Below, one piece after another: positions 8,354 to 20,509 of a stretch of 64,000 bases of DNA. Within the stretch, counting starts at the first letter, position 1. Each line of letters begins with the position of its first letter. The DNA is from Candidatus Paracaedimonas acanthamoebae (GTDB taxonomy: Bacteria; Pseudomonadota; Alphaproteobacteria; Caedimonadales; Caedimonadaceae), in contig JAFKGL010000013.1 of NCBI GenBank assembly GCA_017307065.1, positions 1-64,000 of the forward strand, given 5' to 3'. The notes below the pieces were generated by a model, which ran no database searches, was not told the origin of the DNA, and was given only the letters and a program-made list of their open reading frames with translations. The translations under genes were made by a program, and so were the position numbers.

Positions 8354-9096
8354 CTGAAAAACGCCAAAAGTTGATTGTTGCGAACTGGAAAATGAATGGA
8401 ACACAAGAATTTTCACGTGATTTAGCGGCAGATCTTGCTGAAAAGTGGTTTGCAAATCCTTCTCCTCATCAGATTGTTGTGTGTCCTCCTTTTTCTTACT
8501 TATCAATTGTTTTAAATAGATTGTTTGGAACGGAAATTGCTTGTGGGGCCCAGGATTGCTCAGTTCATGAAAAAGGGGCGTACACGGGAGAAATTAGTTC
8601 TCTTATGGTGAGGGATATCGGATGTCGTTATGTTATTGTCGGGCATTCTGAGCGTCGTCACCATCATCAAGAAACAAGCGCGTTGGTCCGTCAGAAAGCT
8701 GAATCTGCTCTTAAAGTGGGTCTTAAACCCATTATCTGCATTGGTGAGACATTGGCTGAGCGAGAAGATCAAAAAACTTTAAAAATACTTGAAGATCAGC
8801 TAACAGCGTCAGTTCCTGAGGGGAATCAAGAGATGGCGATTGCGTATGAGCCTGTCTGGGCGATTGGGACAGGTAAAACGGCAACATCAAAGGAAATTCT
8901 TGAAGTGCATGCTTTTATTCGTTCATGGATGCAAAAAAATCGTCAAAATGGGTCGGATATGCCTATTCTTTATGGGGGATCTGTCACTGACCAAAATGCT
9001 CAAGAAATTCTTTCTCTTGAAAATGTTGACGGTGTTCTTGTTGGGGGCGCAAGCCTTAAATCAGAATCTTTTTGGCAGATTGTGCAAGCTGCTTAA
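8350..9096 (+). CDS. tpiA: Triosephosphate isomerase
   Basis: Interconverts dihydroxyacetone phosphate and glyceraldehyde 3-phosphate in glycolysis. The 248-residue TIM barrel has all signatures: VANWKMNG (catalytic Lys14), the catalytic His in VIVGHSERR, the catalytic Glu in AYEPVWAIGTGKTA with the flexible loop following, and LYGGSV and DGVLVGGASL for phosphate binding. ATGA overlap with metG implies translational coupling. A bidirectional terminator follows. Confidence 0.97.
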   Translation: MTEKRQKLIVANWKMNGTQEFSRDLAADLAEKWFANPSPHQIVVCPPFSYLSIVLNRLFGTEIACGAQDCSVHEKGAYTGEISSLMVRDIGCRYVIVGHSERRHHHQETSALVRQKAESALKVGLKPIICIGETLAEREDQKTLKILEDQLTASVPEGNQEMAIAYEPVWAIGTGKTATSKEILEVHAFIRSWMQKNRQNGSDMPILYGGSVTDQNAQEILSLENVDGVLVGGASLKSESFWQIVQAA

Positions 9097-9104
9097 GTTC
9101 AATA

Positions 9105-9135
9105 AAAAAAGAGCCCAATAAAGGGGCTCTTTTTT
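9105..9135. terminator. Bidirectional terminator between tpiA and the UIM-like gene
   Basis: A 12-bp perfect stem (AAAAAAGAGCCC at 9105-9116, GGGCTCTTTTTT at 9124-9135) has T runs on both strands and lies between two converging genes. Confidence 0.9.
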
Positions 9136-9157
9136 ATGAGTTTTAAACTATCAAGAT

Positions 9158-10690
9158 CTATATTTTGTTATATACGTCCATTAAGGTATTTAGCACCTTC
9201 ATCTGGGTTATGAGCATTCTTCCAGCCATACCACTTTGACATTTGTATTTCTGATCAACGAGAAGGGAGAAGAAATTTTGAAGTAAAACATCAAGGTCTT
9301 CTTTGAATTCTTTATGTTCTTTAAAGGTTTCATAAATCCGATAAACTTGACTTGAAACAGTTAACATATACACATATTGATCGTTAGGTAAAAGGTCAAC
9401 AGACTGCTTAACAGAAGCTTCTTTATGTCCAATCTTATGGTACGTAAGTGATCCTTCAAGCGCTTTTTGAATATCTGAACGTTGTTGCGAGTTAAAATCA
9501 AGGTCTTGTGAAATTTTGTCATAAAAATCCAAGACTTCTTCATATTTTTTAAAATGATGAACTTCTTTAGCCTTGAAAAAAGATTCTAAGAGATTGCTAA
9601 TACTTTCTTGAAGTTTAAGGTGATATTTTGGTGCAACAGTCTGTCCATAAGCCATAATTGTTTCAGGTCCAGAGTTATATTTTCGTTCTTCTACTTCAGC
9701 TTTAAGAGAGGCTTGAAGTTCTAAAATTGTAGGAGAGAAAGGTTTTTTGTTAACAATTTTTGTCTTTTCTTCAAGCTGAGAACCTTGAGAACCTGTGGCG
9801 ACAGAAGGAGAGAGTTTTGTAAGATCAATCAGTAGAACATCACTAAAATAGGGATTTTGCGTCCAGGAAGTTGCGCTGATATCGATGATCTGATCAATTT
9901 TCTCTTTTGTTTGTGTTAAAGTTTTGTATAAATCAACAAGTCCTAATCTACTAAAATAGTTAGTAATTTCTTTTTCTTGAGCTTCATCCATGGGAATTGG
10001 GAAATTCTTTTGAATATCTTCATCTGTAAGTTTATTAAGAATAGTGATAATTTTATGAAAAGTGCTTTCAAAAATTTGGAGATCTTTTTGGAAGGGAGAT
10101 AAGTAAAGACCGAGTAATTCTATTCTAAGTGTCGGGTCAATCTGCGAATCGAGGTCAGGGCGGTATTTTTGCACAGAGCTGCTTATTCTGCCTTCAATCG
10201 ATAAAGGAATAGTTGGTTTTGTGTAGCCACAAAAAGGCATCTCAATAAAATGAATCTCCTGGAGTATAGCAGTGATGTAAGATTGAATAGATCTTCCTTG
10301 TGTCGTGATATACCTTATTAATGGAATAAGATGGTCATTTTGAGCAGAAGGGATAGGCTTATCTTTCATTTCTGATTGGAGTACGAGGGGCTGAGGGGCT
10401 ATAATTAAAGGCTTAGGTGGCTCAAGATCTAAAGACTTTGGTTTAATAGGTGCAAATTCTTTAGACATAGCTAAGGCTAATTGCAATGCAACTTCATCGT
10501 CTAAATCGCCATTACTATAATGACTATTATAATTGATAGGGGCGGGTGCTTGAGATCTGCGTAAAGCTTCTTGTAAAGCCTCTTCTTCGCTGTACCCAAA
10601 ATTGTATTGATCGGACGCATAGCTCATAGAGCTTACGGCTAGTAAGCTTGTTGAGGCGAATAGATAAAAGCGTTTAAGGGGAGAAGTCAT
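9158..10690 (-). CDS. Secreted protein with two ubiquitin-interacting-like motifs
   Basis: The 510-residue protein has a clear Sec signal (MTSPLKRFYL... to MSYA, about 26 residues). Two copies of the ubiquitin-interacting-motif pattern follow (acidic run, L-x-x-A-x-x-x-S): EEEALQEALRRSQ (about 35-47) and DDEVALQLALAMSKE (about 64-78). A Pro-rich linker follows, and then about 380 mostly helical residues with no enzyme signature that I can name. UIMs are short eukaryotic ubiquitin-binding helices. Two in tandem just after the signal peptide of a bacterial protein suggest a host-directed protein, but these are short motifs and the call is inference. It is a single gene with its own terminator. 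Confidence 0.75.
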   Translation of the reverse strand: MTSPLKRFYLFASTSLLAVSSMSYASDQYNFGYSEEEALQEALRRSQAPAPINYNSHYSNGDLDDEVALQLALAMSKEFAPIKPKSLDLEPPKPLIIAPQPLVLQSEMKDKPIPSAQNDHLIPLIRYITTQGRSIQSYITAILQEIHFIEMPFCGYTKPTIPLSIEGRISSSVQKYRPDLDSQIDPTLRIELLGLYLSPFQKDLQIFESTFHKIITILNKLTDEDIQKNFPIPMDEAQEKEITNYFSRLGLVDLYKTLTQTKEKIDQIIDISATSWTQNPYFSDVLLIDLTKLSPSVATGSQGSQLEEKTKIVNKKPFSPTILELQASLKAEVEERKYNSGPETIMAYGQTVAPKYHLKLQESISNLLESFFKAKEVHHFKKYEEVLDFYDKISQDLDFNSQQRSDIQKALEGSLTYHKIGHKEASVKQSVDLLPNDQYVYMLTVSSQVYRIYETFKEHKEFKEDLDVLLQNFFSLLVDQKYKCQSGMAGRMLITQMKVLNTLMDVYNKI

Positions 10691-10916
10691 AAGAAGGAAT
10701 CTCTCTATTTAATTGACCATATTGGTATAAATTATATAAGGGGTCTTTACTGAATTTCAAGTGATGTAATTGCAATATTATTATGCAAAATATCTAGTTG
10801 AAAATAGGTCAAGAATTTTAAACGAGCTATTTCTCTCGCGAGTCTAATTTCCCTCTAGCATTTTTTTTCAACCCCCTTTAAAATGCCGGCAGTTAAAACA
10901 AAGGATTCAGATTAAC

Positions 10917-11300
10917 ATGACGACTGTAGTGTTGGTATTTCATATTATTCTCGCGATTGCGATGGTGGGGATTATTCTTCTTCAAAAGAATGAAGGTGGT
11001 GGTCTTGGCATGGGAAGTGGCACCATGGGAGGCCTCATGAGCTCGAGAGGTACTGCCAATCTATTGACACGAACAACGGCAATTTTAGCGGGTCTTTTCT
11101 TTTTAACGACTCTTTTGCTCGCAATTCTTTTTAAGGGGGCTCATAAAGCGCAATCTATTCTTGATCATCCAGATGCGACAAAACCTGCGATTGAGGTTCC
11201 TGTGGAACCAGCTCCGCCCGTTGTTGCTTCTGAAAGTAAAGCACAACCAAAGTCAGCAGAAGGTTCTGTTGCGTCTAAAAATACGTCTACTAAAAAATAA
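10917..11300 (+). CDS. secG: Preprotein translocase subunit SecG
   Basis: Small inner-membrane subunit of the SecYEG channel. Two membrane segments (about residues 3-20 and 54-76) flank the conserved cytosolic loop LLQKNEGGGLGMGSG, with SSRGTANLLTRTT after it. Residues 85-127 form a Pro/Ala/Lys-rich cytosolic tail, a common variable extension in alphaproteobacteria. AAAGGA lies upstream of ATG 10917. pyrG starts 18 bases after the stop, so secG-pyrG-kdsA probably form one operon. SecG serves the export of the many Sec-signal proteins encoded nearby. Confidence 0.95.
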   Translation: MTTVVLVFHIILAIAMVGIILLQKNEGGGLGMGSGTMGGLMSSRGTANLLTRTTAILAGLFFLTTLLLAILFKGAHKAQSILDHPDATKPAIEVPVEPAPPVVASESKAQPKSAEGSVASKNTSTKK

Positions 11301-11315
11301 CATTAATAGTTTTAG

Positions 11316-13801
<2,486 letters not shown>

Positions 13802-13825
13802 CCATTATTGGCTTAACAATCGGAA

Positions 13826-13865
13826 GCAAGCTTGAGTATTTTCCTGAAGAAGTTATCAAGCTTGC
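13826..13865. repeat. Twin-palindrome hairpin downstream of LRR gene 1
   Basis: GCAAGCTTGA (13826-13835) and its complement TCAAGCTTGC (13856-13865) are separated by exactly 20 bases. Each arm contains the 8-bp self-palindrome CAAGCTTG. The same arms with the same 20-base spacing occur at 35150-35189 next to the end of LRR gene 3. There is no T run on the LRR strand, so it is not a standard terminator. It could form a long hairpin or be a paired protein-binding site. Confidence 0.6.
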
Positions 13866-13960
13866 CTCTTATTGGTCGTGATCAACCCTTTTATTTTCTC
13901 TTACTTTTTATCTTGTAACGAGTATTTTCAAAAATTCGAGCCACTTTTTTCTCTATCTTA

Positions 13961-15211
13961 CTATATCTCACTGCTATTTGATAAAGAAAGATCTTGAAGT
14001 GTAGTATTCAATTTCAATTGATTAATTAAATTTTTTGTATCTGTTGGAGTTAAATCATTACTATAGCGCACTTTTAATTCCTGTAGCTGGGGGAAATTTT
14101 CGGAAACTGCAACTGCTGAAATTAAAATTTGCAATACTCTTTTATCATTATACGCAAAACAGTCTGTCACGCCTAATGATTTGATTTTATGAGAAAAAAT
14201 TGAGATTAAGGATTCCATTGCAGGATCACCTATTTTTAACCCCCTTAAATATAAGGCTGTAAGATCGTTTGGTATCGATTGGATTAAAGATTCAGTCTGT
14301 TTTTCATCTAACCAATTTTCTAATTTCAATGTTTGAAGAGAGATAGGGAGTGCTTGCATTACAGCGTCCATATTTTGAGTATCTTTCTCTGAAGCTAAAT
14401 CCAATTCTCGAAGATGAGAAAGAGGTGAAATCAGTTGTGCTAATTCCTTGTTTTTACCTGAATATGTTAATCTTAATGTCGTGAGATTGGTAAATTGTGG
14501 TAAATTCTGAATCTCGATGTCATTAAATTCCGTTGTACCTAAATCTAATACGTGAAGGCCAGAAGGAAGTTTCGAGAGTAAATCTTGTGGTGCGTTAGAA
14601 GTAAATCTTAATATTAGTGATTTTAATGGGGCATTTGGCAATTTCAACGTTCGAAGAGAGGAAGGAAGATCTGATGAGAGTAAAGATAGCAATTCTTCCG
14701 GGTCAATAGTATTCCCGCTGAGGTCTAGCTCTTCAAGAGTATCGGGAAGCGTTGGGGCAAGAATTCTTATAATTCGTTGATCAAGGTGATTATTATCAAT
14801 AACCAGTTTTTTCAGATTTGAAAATTTTCTAAGTGCCAGTTCTAGGGCTTGAAAAGTTTCCGCATGAGGAATAAATTTAAAGTCATAAGTTAGTTGTTCA
14901 AGGCGCAGTATGCTAAAATTTGTGTACTTTGAAAGCTTAGGCAGGACTTCAACGAATTTTGTAAAAGTTAAGTTTTGCCCTGAAAATATATGAAGACTGT
15001 TGAGCTCATCTAAGTCTTGCATTCTTTGTCCCCAAGATAATGAATGAGTTTTAACATCAATTCCAAAATAAATGCGGTTCCCCGAGGGAGGGGTTGTTAA
15101 GCAAAGGTTATATTTGGGGAGTTCTTCATCTGGAGAGTGACTAAGATCACTTGCGCAAGCGATTGTGGTTGAGATGAGAAGAGAACAAAGAGTTGCGACG
15201 AGTTTTTTCAT
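13961..15211 (-). CDS. Secreted leucine-rich-repeat protein 1
   Basis: The 416-residue protein starts with a Sec signal (MKKLVATLCSLLISTTIACA, cleaved before SD) nearly identical to that of LRR 2. The remainder is leucine-rich repeats of the ribonuclease-inhibitor-like kind, e.g. LEELDLSGNTIDPEELLSLL, LKKLVIDNNHLDQRI, LTTLRLTYSG and LRELDLASE. No membrane anchor or other domain is visible. AAAGG stands a few bases before ATG 15211, and a TTGACA promoter lies about 116 bases upstream. Secreted LRR proteins in host-associated bacteria usually bind host proteins; the target here is unknown. Confidence 0.88.
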   Translation of the reverse strand: MKKLVATLCSLLISTTIACASDLSHSPDEELPKYNLCLTTPPSGNRIYFGIDVKTHSLSWGQRMQDLDELNSLHIFSGQNLTFTKFVEVLPKLSKYTNFSILRLEQLTYDFKFIPHAETFQALELALRKFSNLKKLVIDNNHLDQRIIRILAPTLPDTLEELDLSGNTIDPEELLSLLSSDLPSSLRTLKLPNAPLKSLILRFTSNAPQDLLSKLPSGLHVLDLGTTEFNDIEIQNLPQFTNLTTLRLTYSGKNKELAQLISPLSHLRELDLASEKDTQNMDAVMQALPISLQTLKLENWLDEKQTESLIQSIPNDLTALYLRGLKIGDPAMESLISIFSHKIKSLGVTDCFAYNDKRVLQILISAVAVSENFPQLQELKVRYSNDLTPTDTKNLINQLKLNTTLQDLSLSNSSEI

Positions 15212-15303
15212 TATATTTACCTTTGATAACTAATAATTAATATTGCCTGAAAAATAGATAAGAAATCTTATTTAAATTACAAGAGATACTATAATTTTTT
15301 TTA

Positions 15304-15332
15304 AAGATATCCTATCAAAATAAAAATGTCAA
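15304..15332 (-). promoter_or_regulatory. Promoter of LRR gene 1 in a shared leader
   Basis: Read on the minus strand: TTGACA (complement of 15327-15332), 17-base spacer, TATCTT (15304-15309). The stretch ATTAACTAATTGACATTTTT is shared, with small changes, by the leaders of all three LRR genes in the window. The surrounding 15212-15457 region has no gene and is AT-rich leader sequence homologous to 36447-36681. Confidence 0.6.
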
Positions 15333-15457
15333 TTAGTTAATAATTATGGGTTTTTGAGGCTAAAAATTATTTTATAAACTATTGGTTTGTATGAGTTATT
15401 TGTTTGATTATGAAACAATTTTTTCTTGATATTTGTATCTGTTTATGATAATCTGGT

Positions 15458-16320
15458 AGTAGATGGTCAGAGATGATTTTCTTCCCTTACGCGGGCCTTA
15501 CAACCCCTCGTAATTCTTTCACTAAATCCTCAACTACCGTCTTAATAAAATAGGGATATAAATACCTATCTTATTAAAGAAGATAAGCTTTTTAACGCTC
15601 TTTTTGAGCGAATGCCCTATCTTTGTCTTTTTTCAGGGGATCATTTCCTGTGAAAAAAGCAAGATCAAGAGACTCTTCTTGCCTCTCAATGGAACCTCGA
15701 GGCCAAAGGGAGAAGAGGGGTCGCTTGGGAGAGTAAAGACTGGACACACGTGGGGGATGAAAGAACCAGGTTGTTCGTCTTTATTTTTCTTAAGCTTTAT
15801 GCAGATAGAGAGAAGGGCAAAAGGCTCATCATAAGTAAAGTATATAACAATAAACAGGGAGTCATAAAATGATGGAACAGTATAACGACGTAACAAACGG
15901 TAAGAGAGGGTCTCATCTTTGTGGAGAGATCTCAACAACAAAGAAAGATTCTCACAAGAGAGTGTTAAGGGAAGTTTTGAGGACGGAAGGAATTTGCTTT
16001 CCTTCTCAGCGAGACCCCCCCAAAGTCCTGATGATCAGTCCTTTAATCGGTGGTGGGATCTGACCTTTGGAGATGAAGAGAGAGAACAACAGATGGTAGA
16101 GAAGGGCGGCGGCTATTCAGTCCACCTAGATAAAGTTGGAATAGATCGACTGGTGATTGGTGAGATCTATCGGCCCCTTGAGTTTCTCGGGACACATCCA
16201 AGAATGACGGAAATAGAAAGGACAGTGTTCATAGGTGAGGCCTGAATAGAAATTGAGAAAAGAAAAAAGAAGGAAAATGGACTAAAAAGAAGTTTGTTAA
16301 GAATAATTTAAAATTTATGA
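15458..16320. repeat. Dispersed repeat, copy 2 (between LRR 1 and acs)
   Basis: It begins AGTAGATGGTCAGAGATGAT, matching 1 and 36682. It shares the block around GAGCGAATGCCCT near 15605 and the closing segment CTCGGGACAC...AAGAATGACG near 16185-16210. The middle (about 15640-16130) is unique to this copy and makes it about 860 bases, against about 500 for the others. The open frames inside (for example 15604-15834 and 15919-16245) are low-complexity, unlike any protein I know, and not shared by the other copies. I found no gene in this 1.2-kb gap. Confidence 0.7.
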
Positions 16321-16435
16321 AATAAACAGGGAGAAGGATAGAAACAATTTTATGAAGAAATGGCGAAAAAAAGAAACGTCAGCTCTTGACCCTTTTAGAG
16401 ATTGTTTTTTATGCTTGGTTTGAAATGGAGATAGG

Positions 16436-18373
16436 ATGACATATATTAAGCACGCGTACAAAGCAAGACCTGCAACGTTAACGCCAGAAAAATATGGAAA
16501 GCTTTATGCTCAATCCATTGAAAATAGTGAGATATTTTGGCGAGAACAAGCGCAGAGGATCACTTGGATTAAACCTTTTACCAAAGTTAAGGATACCTCT
16601 TTTAACCTAGAAGATTTTCGGATCAAATGGTTTGAAGATGGAACGTTGAACGTGGCGGCGAATTGTCTTGATCGGCATTTGGCAGAGCGAGGGGATCAGG
16701 TCGCTATTATTTGGGAGGGAGACGATCCTCAAGACTCTCAAAAAATTACGTACCGAGAATTACATGAACAAGTTTGCAAGTGTTCCAATATTCTGAAAAC
16801 GTTGGGAATAGAACAAGGAGATCGCGTAACGATTTATCTACCGATGATTCCTGAGGCCGCTGTTGCAATGTTGGCGTGTGCCCGAATAGGAGCGATTCAT
16901 TCAGTTGTTTTTGGTGGATTCTCACCTGAGTCGTTAGCGGATCGCATCGTGGATTGTGATTCTAAACTTGTGATTACGGCGGATGAAGGTGTTCGGGGCG
17001 GCAAGATAATTCCGTTGAAAAAGAACGTAGACGAGGCGTTGGCAAGACCCGAAGTCACCTCGGTTGAGTCTGTGCTTGTGGTGAAGAGGACCGGAAATAC
17101 CGTTCCTTTTATGTCTTCACGAGATCATTGGTATCATGACTTAATGGCTAATGCTTCTCAGGAGTGTGCGCCCGTTGAGATGAATGCTGAAGATCCTTTG
17201 TTTATTTTGTATACGTCTGGATCCACAGGGAAACCTAAAGGCGTTCTTCATACAACTGGGGGGTATTTAGTATTTGCGTCTCTCACGCATCAAGTGATCT
17301 TTGATTATTATCCGGGCGATGTTTATTGGTGCACGGCGGATGTGGGATGGATTACGGGGCATAGTTATGTGTTGTATGGGCCTCTTGCTAATGGTGCAAC
17401 GACTCTAATGTTTGAAGGTGTCCCTTCTTATCCTGATGCGTCTCGTTTTTGGGAAGTGATTGATAAGCATCAAGTGAATATCTTCTATACAGCTCCCACC
17501 GCTATCCGGGCGCTGATGCGAGAAGGCGATGAGGCTGTTAAGAAAACAAAAAGACACTCTTTAAGAGTGTTAGGATCGGTCGGTGAGCCTATCAACCCTG
17601 AAGCGTGGGAATGGTATTATCACGTCGTAGGAGAAGAACGTTGTCCTATCATGGATACATGGTGGCAAACAGAGACTGGCGGGATTTTAATGACGCCTTT
17701 GCCAGGTGTTCATGATCTTAAGCCAGGGTCTGCTATGCAACCTTTTTTCGGGGCGAAACCTGCTATTGTTGATCCTCAAGGTATAATTCTTGAAGATGAA
17801 ACCGAAGGGGCTTTAGTAATGCTTGATTCATGGCCCGGGCAAATGCGATCTGTGTATGGGGATCATCAGCGATTCATCGATACTTATTTTAAAACGTATC
17901 CTGGCATGTATTTCACTGGCGATGGAGCTCGCCGGGATGAAGAGGGAGATTATTGGATCACGGGCCGAGTTGATGATGTGATCAATGTCTCAGGACATCG
18001 TTTAGGAACCGCAGAAGTTGAAAGTTCTTTAAATATGCATCCAAAAGTTGTTGAGTCAGCTGTGGTGGGTTTTCCGCATGATATTAAAGGACAAGGAATT
18101 TATGCTTTTGTGACGCTGCATAAAGGACATCACCCTTCGGAAGATCTTAAAAAGGAACTTATTCAAGAGGTCCGTAAGCATATAGGGGCGATTGCCAGCC
18201 CTGATATCATCCAGTGGGCTCCAGGTCTTCCAAAGACACGTTCGGGGAAGATTATGCGGCGCATTTTACGAAAGATTGCTGCAAATGAGATTGAAAACTT
18301 AGGGGATATCTCAACACTGGCGGATCCCAGTGTTGTTGATGCGCTTATCCAAGAGTGCGAAAGGAGTTCCTAA
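16436..18373 (+). CDS. acs: Acetyl-CoA synthetase
   Basis: Activates acetate to acetyl-CoA through an acetyl-adenylate. The 645-residue protein carries the adenylate-forming core: [11 protein letters not shown] (P-loop, about residue 259), TWWQTETGG (acetate/AMP pocket), [14 protein letters not shown] and [16 protein letters not shown] (hinge). [11 protein letters not shown], near residue 605, carries the Lys that is acetylated by Pat-type regulators in homologues. GGAGATAGG precedes ATG 16436. It is a single gene just after repeat copy 2, with no clear terminator before the converging gene at 18461. Confidence 0.96.
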   Translation: MTYIKHAYKARPATLTPEKYGKLYAQSIENSEIFWREQAQRITWIKPFTKVKDTSFNLEDFRIKWFEDGTLNVAANCLDRHLAERGDQVAIIWEGDDPQDSQKITYRELHEQVCKCSNILKTLGIEQGDRVTIYLPMIPEAAVAMLACARIGAIHSVVFGGFSPESLADRIVDCDSKLVITADEGVRGGKIIPLKKNVDEALARPEVTSVESVLVVKRTGNTVPFMSSRDHWYHDLMANASQECAPVEMNAEDPLFILYTSGSTGKPKGVLHTTGGYLVFASLTHQVIFDYYPGDVYWCTADVGWITGHSYVLYGPLANGATTLMFEGVPSYPDASRFWEVIDKHQVNIFYTAPTAIRALMREGDEAVKKTKRHSLRVLGSVGEPINPEAWEWYYHVVGEERCPIMDTWWQTETGGILMTPLPGVHDLKPGSAMQPFFGAKPAIVDPQGIILEDETEGALVMLDSWPGQMRSVYGDHQRFIDTYFKTYPGMYFTGDGARRDEEGDYWITGRVDDVINVSGHRLGTAEVESSLNMHPKVVESAVVGFPHDIKGQGIYAFVTLHKGHHPSEDLKKELIQEVRKHIGAIASPDIIQWAPGLPKTRSGKIMRRILRKIAANEIENLGDISTLADPSVVDALIQECERSS

Positions 18374-18460
18374 TTTTTTCCTCAATTATCTTGAGAGAGG
18401 AATGAAAGCTTAGGAGCTCTATTTCATGAAAGATAAGAGAGAGGTACTTAAAAGTACTTC

Positions 18461-20320
18461 TTACTCTTCTTTTACAATTGTTGGTCCGTTCAATTGAAAA
18501 GTTTTTAAAAGTTCTGCGTTTGGTATTGCAAAGACAACATTTTTAAACATGCCTTTGAATTCATTTTCAAGGAGACTTTTATAAACAGATGCAATGTAAC
18601 TTGGATCATTCCTAAATGCCCCACATCCCCATGCGCCAAGGATAATGGAGTCTATTTTTTTCAAAGAAAAACCTGCCAGTTGACTGTAAACCCTTTGTCT
18701 TATGATTTCTTCATAATTCTCGGGTTTTGGTTTGTTTAAATTAGGAGCAGCAGAGGTAAGAATTGTAATCATCCTTGGTTTTTCGAGATTTTGATATGTT
18801 CCCTTAAAAAAAATACGGAAAAGGGACACATCTTGAGAAATTAAAATCCCATTCAGTTTTTCCAATATACTATTTGTTATCTCATTATAATTAATCGCTG
18901 GATATGTTTGTGTAAGTTGTTGTGCTAAGTCAATAGTTGGATCTATTACTTGAGAGAGAGAAGAAAATAAAGTTGTTGTACGAATTAAACTCTCTTCTTG
19001 TCCACTAGCACCATAAAAAGCGCCTCCTCCGGGATGAGTGGAGTTCGCAAAATTTAAAATACCAACTTTTGTTCCTTTTTCTGCTGATAACTGAAGGGCA
19101 GCCATTTGTGCGGGCTGATTGGCGTACACAATAGACGTTTTGAAAAGAGGAACAAACTTTACTGTGGACAAAAAGCCGTGGTAAAAATCAAGAGGTTTTC
19201 CGGCTTCAATTAATTTCACTTCCGTATCTGAGGAACCTGAGGAATAGATGTAACTCAATTTTTTTGTACTATCGTAAGCGTCTAGTGCAGCTTGTCTTTT
19301 TTCTGCTGTTGAAAGCTCATACTCGGTTCTTAAGGATTGAGAAGAGGAAGAGCTTTTTTTAGAGTCCTCAATATTTGGTAAAACTGCCGCTGTTTTTTTC
19401 GAAGGAGCATCAGCAAATAGATGAGCTACATCCTTAAAAAATGTCCTCTTCTTTACTGGGGGAGGGGGCGTTATACCAGGAGTAAATCTGTTTACGGGAG
19501 AAAGTGTTATGTCCTGAGGTTTTGAAGCGGGAGGATAACTCACACCGTAAGGGAGTTTTTGAGAAGAAGGTGTTACACTATGGGGGAGCTTGGGATCAAC
19601 ATAATCATGCTGGGCAGCTGCACTATAAGATGCGGCTCCATATTGTTGATGTGGAGGTTGAGCATGCTGATAATCTCGTTGTTCTTGAGCAGCAGAGTGC
19701 GAAGAAGAAGCTTGTTGATAATTTTGCCGATGCCTATCATACGCTTGATTTTGTGGTGCTTGTGGGAAATGTCCTAATGGAGCATCATGTTGATAATTTT
19801 GGGGATGTCGTTGCTCTTGATGAGGGGAGTAAGAAGGAGCTGCATACGGAGCATCGGTCCGGGGAGCATAAGCTGCAGCTGAAGAATTTCCATATTGCTG
19901 TGGCTTGCCATAATATTGTTGGGGAGAGGGGGCCACATAAGGGGTATAAGCTGGGGGTAATGGTTCAAAAGAGGGAGCTGCAGGTTGTGCGATTGAACTA
20001 GGCGCTGATGGTTTTTTTTGGCCTAATTGAAGGCGTCGTGAAGGGGCACTCTGCAATTGAGGTTCAACGTCCATAGGAGTTCCCACAATATTATAAGGAG
20101 CGCCTTCTGGCCTTAGTAAGGTGCCATGAGGATCAAAAACTTTGGGAGGCGGCGGAACCATTGTTTCCAAGAATGGTTGGGCAGAATTTCTTGCATTTCC
20201 TGAATGAGGAGTGCTGTCGTCTATCTCTGTATCGACGTTATAAATAGGAGAAGCTAGACAAGAATTTTGGAAGGTCGCAGCACTAATTGTCATCAATAGG
20301 AGTGATTTCATTTTTCGCAT
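18461..20320 (-). CDS. Secreted microbial-type poly(ADP-ribose) glycohydrolase
   Basis: The 619-residue protein has three parts. First is a Sec signal (to about residue 24, NSCLAS). Next is a long disordered Pro/Gln/Tyr/His-rich region (about 45-285). Last is a C-terminal domain of the bacterial PARG/TIGR02452 (DUF2263) macrodomain family (about 335-610). The PARG signature GGG-x7-QEE is intact as GGGAFYGASGQEE (GGG 431-433, QEE 441-443), preceded by VGILNFANSTHPGG. The second family motif is LGAWGCGAFRNDP (about 562-574). The predicted activity is removal of ADP-ribose from proteins or polymer. Family members are usually cytosolic; the signal peptide and linker suggest export towards a host. 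It is a single gene with its own upstream palindrome. Confidence 0.87.
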   Translation of the reverse strand: MRKMKSLLLMTISAATFQNSCLASPIYNVDTEIDDSTPHSGNARNSAQPFLETMVPPPPKVFDPHGTLLRPEGAPYNIVGTPMDVEPQLQSAPSRRLQLGQKKPSAPSSIAQPAAPSFEPLPPAYTPYVAPSPQQYYGKPQQYGNSSAAAYAPRTDAPYAAPSYSPHQEQRHPQNYQHDAPLGHFPQAPQNQAYDRHRQNYQQASSSHSAAQEQRDYQHAQPPHQQYGAASYSAAAQHDYVDPKLPHSVTPSSQKLPYGVSYPPASKPQDITLSPVNRFTPGITPPPPVKKRTFFKDVAHLFADAPSKKTAAVLPNIEDSKKSSSSSQSLRTEYELSTAEKRQAALDAYDSTKKLSYIYSSGSSDTEVKLIEAGKPLDFYHGFLSTVKFVPLFKTSIVYANQPAQMAALQLSAEKGTKVGILNFANSTHPGGGAFYGASGQEESLIRTTTLFSSLSQVIDPTIDLAQQLTQTYPAINYNEITNSILEKLNGILISQDVSLFRIFFKGTYQNLEKPRMITILTSAAPNLNKPKPENYEEIIRQRVYSQLAGFSLKKIDSIILGAWGCGAFRNDPSYIASVYKSLLENEFKGMFKNVVFAIPNAELLKTFQLNGPTIVKEE

Positions 20321-20403
20321 GTTTTCCTCTTTATTTTAGATTTAACTGACTTCTAATGATCATATGGGTAGTGAATGTATATTTGTCAAATTTTTTATAA
20401 AGG

Positions 20404-20426
20404 TTAAATGCAATTATTGCATTTAA
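20404..20426. promoter_or_regulatory. Perfect 23-bp palindrome upstream of the PARG gene
   Basis: Arms TTAAATGCAAT and ATTGCATTTAA (11 bp each) flank a single central T, 84 bases upstream of the PARG start codon (20320). Perfect dyads of this size and spacing are typical of sites for homodimeric repressors. The other gene in reach is the rpsF-leader copy to the right. Confidence 0.45.
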
Positions 20427-20509
20427 TCTTTGAAATAAAGTCATTTTAAGAGAGTTTATGAGATGGTTTTGGCAAAAAAATGAGGGAGAGTGAAATAAGA
20501 TGATTCTTT

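Noticed and set aside
10766-10790. TTGCA...TGCAA inverted repeat before the UIM-like gene, as a relative of the PARG palindrome
   Set aside because: The arms are only 5 bp with a long spacer and the sequence differs from the 23-bp palindrome; too weak to call a shared operator.
15604-16245. Three plus-strand frames and one minus-strand frame in repeat copy 2
   Set aside because: They overlap each other, have odd composition and lie in a non-coding repeat; the shared parts are not open in the same frames in copies 1 and 3.
19504-20001. 165-residue plus-strand frame opposite the PARG linker
   Set aside because: It mirrors the Pro/Gln/Tyr-rich, codon-biased linker of the PARG gene, which keeps the opposite strand free of stops. 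It has no ribosome site or known protein pattern.
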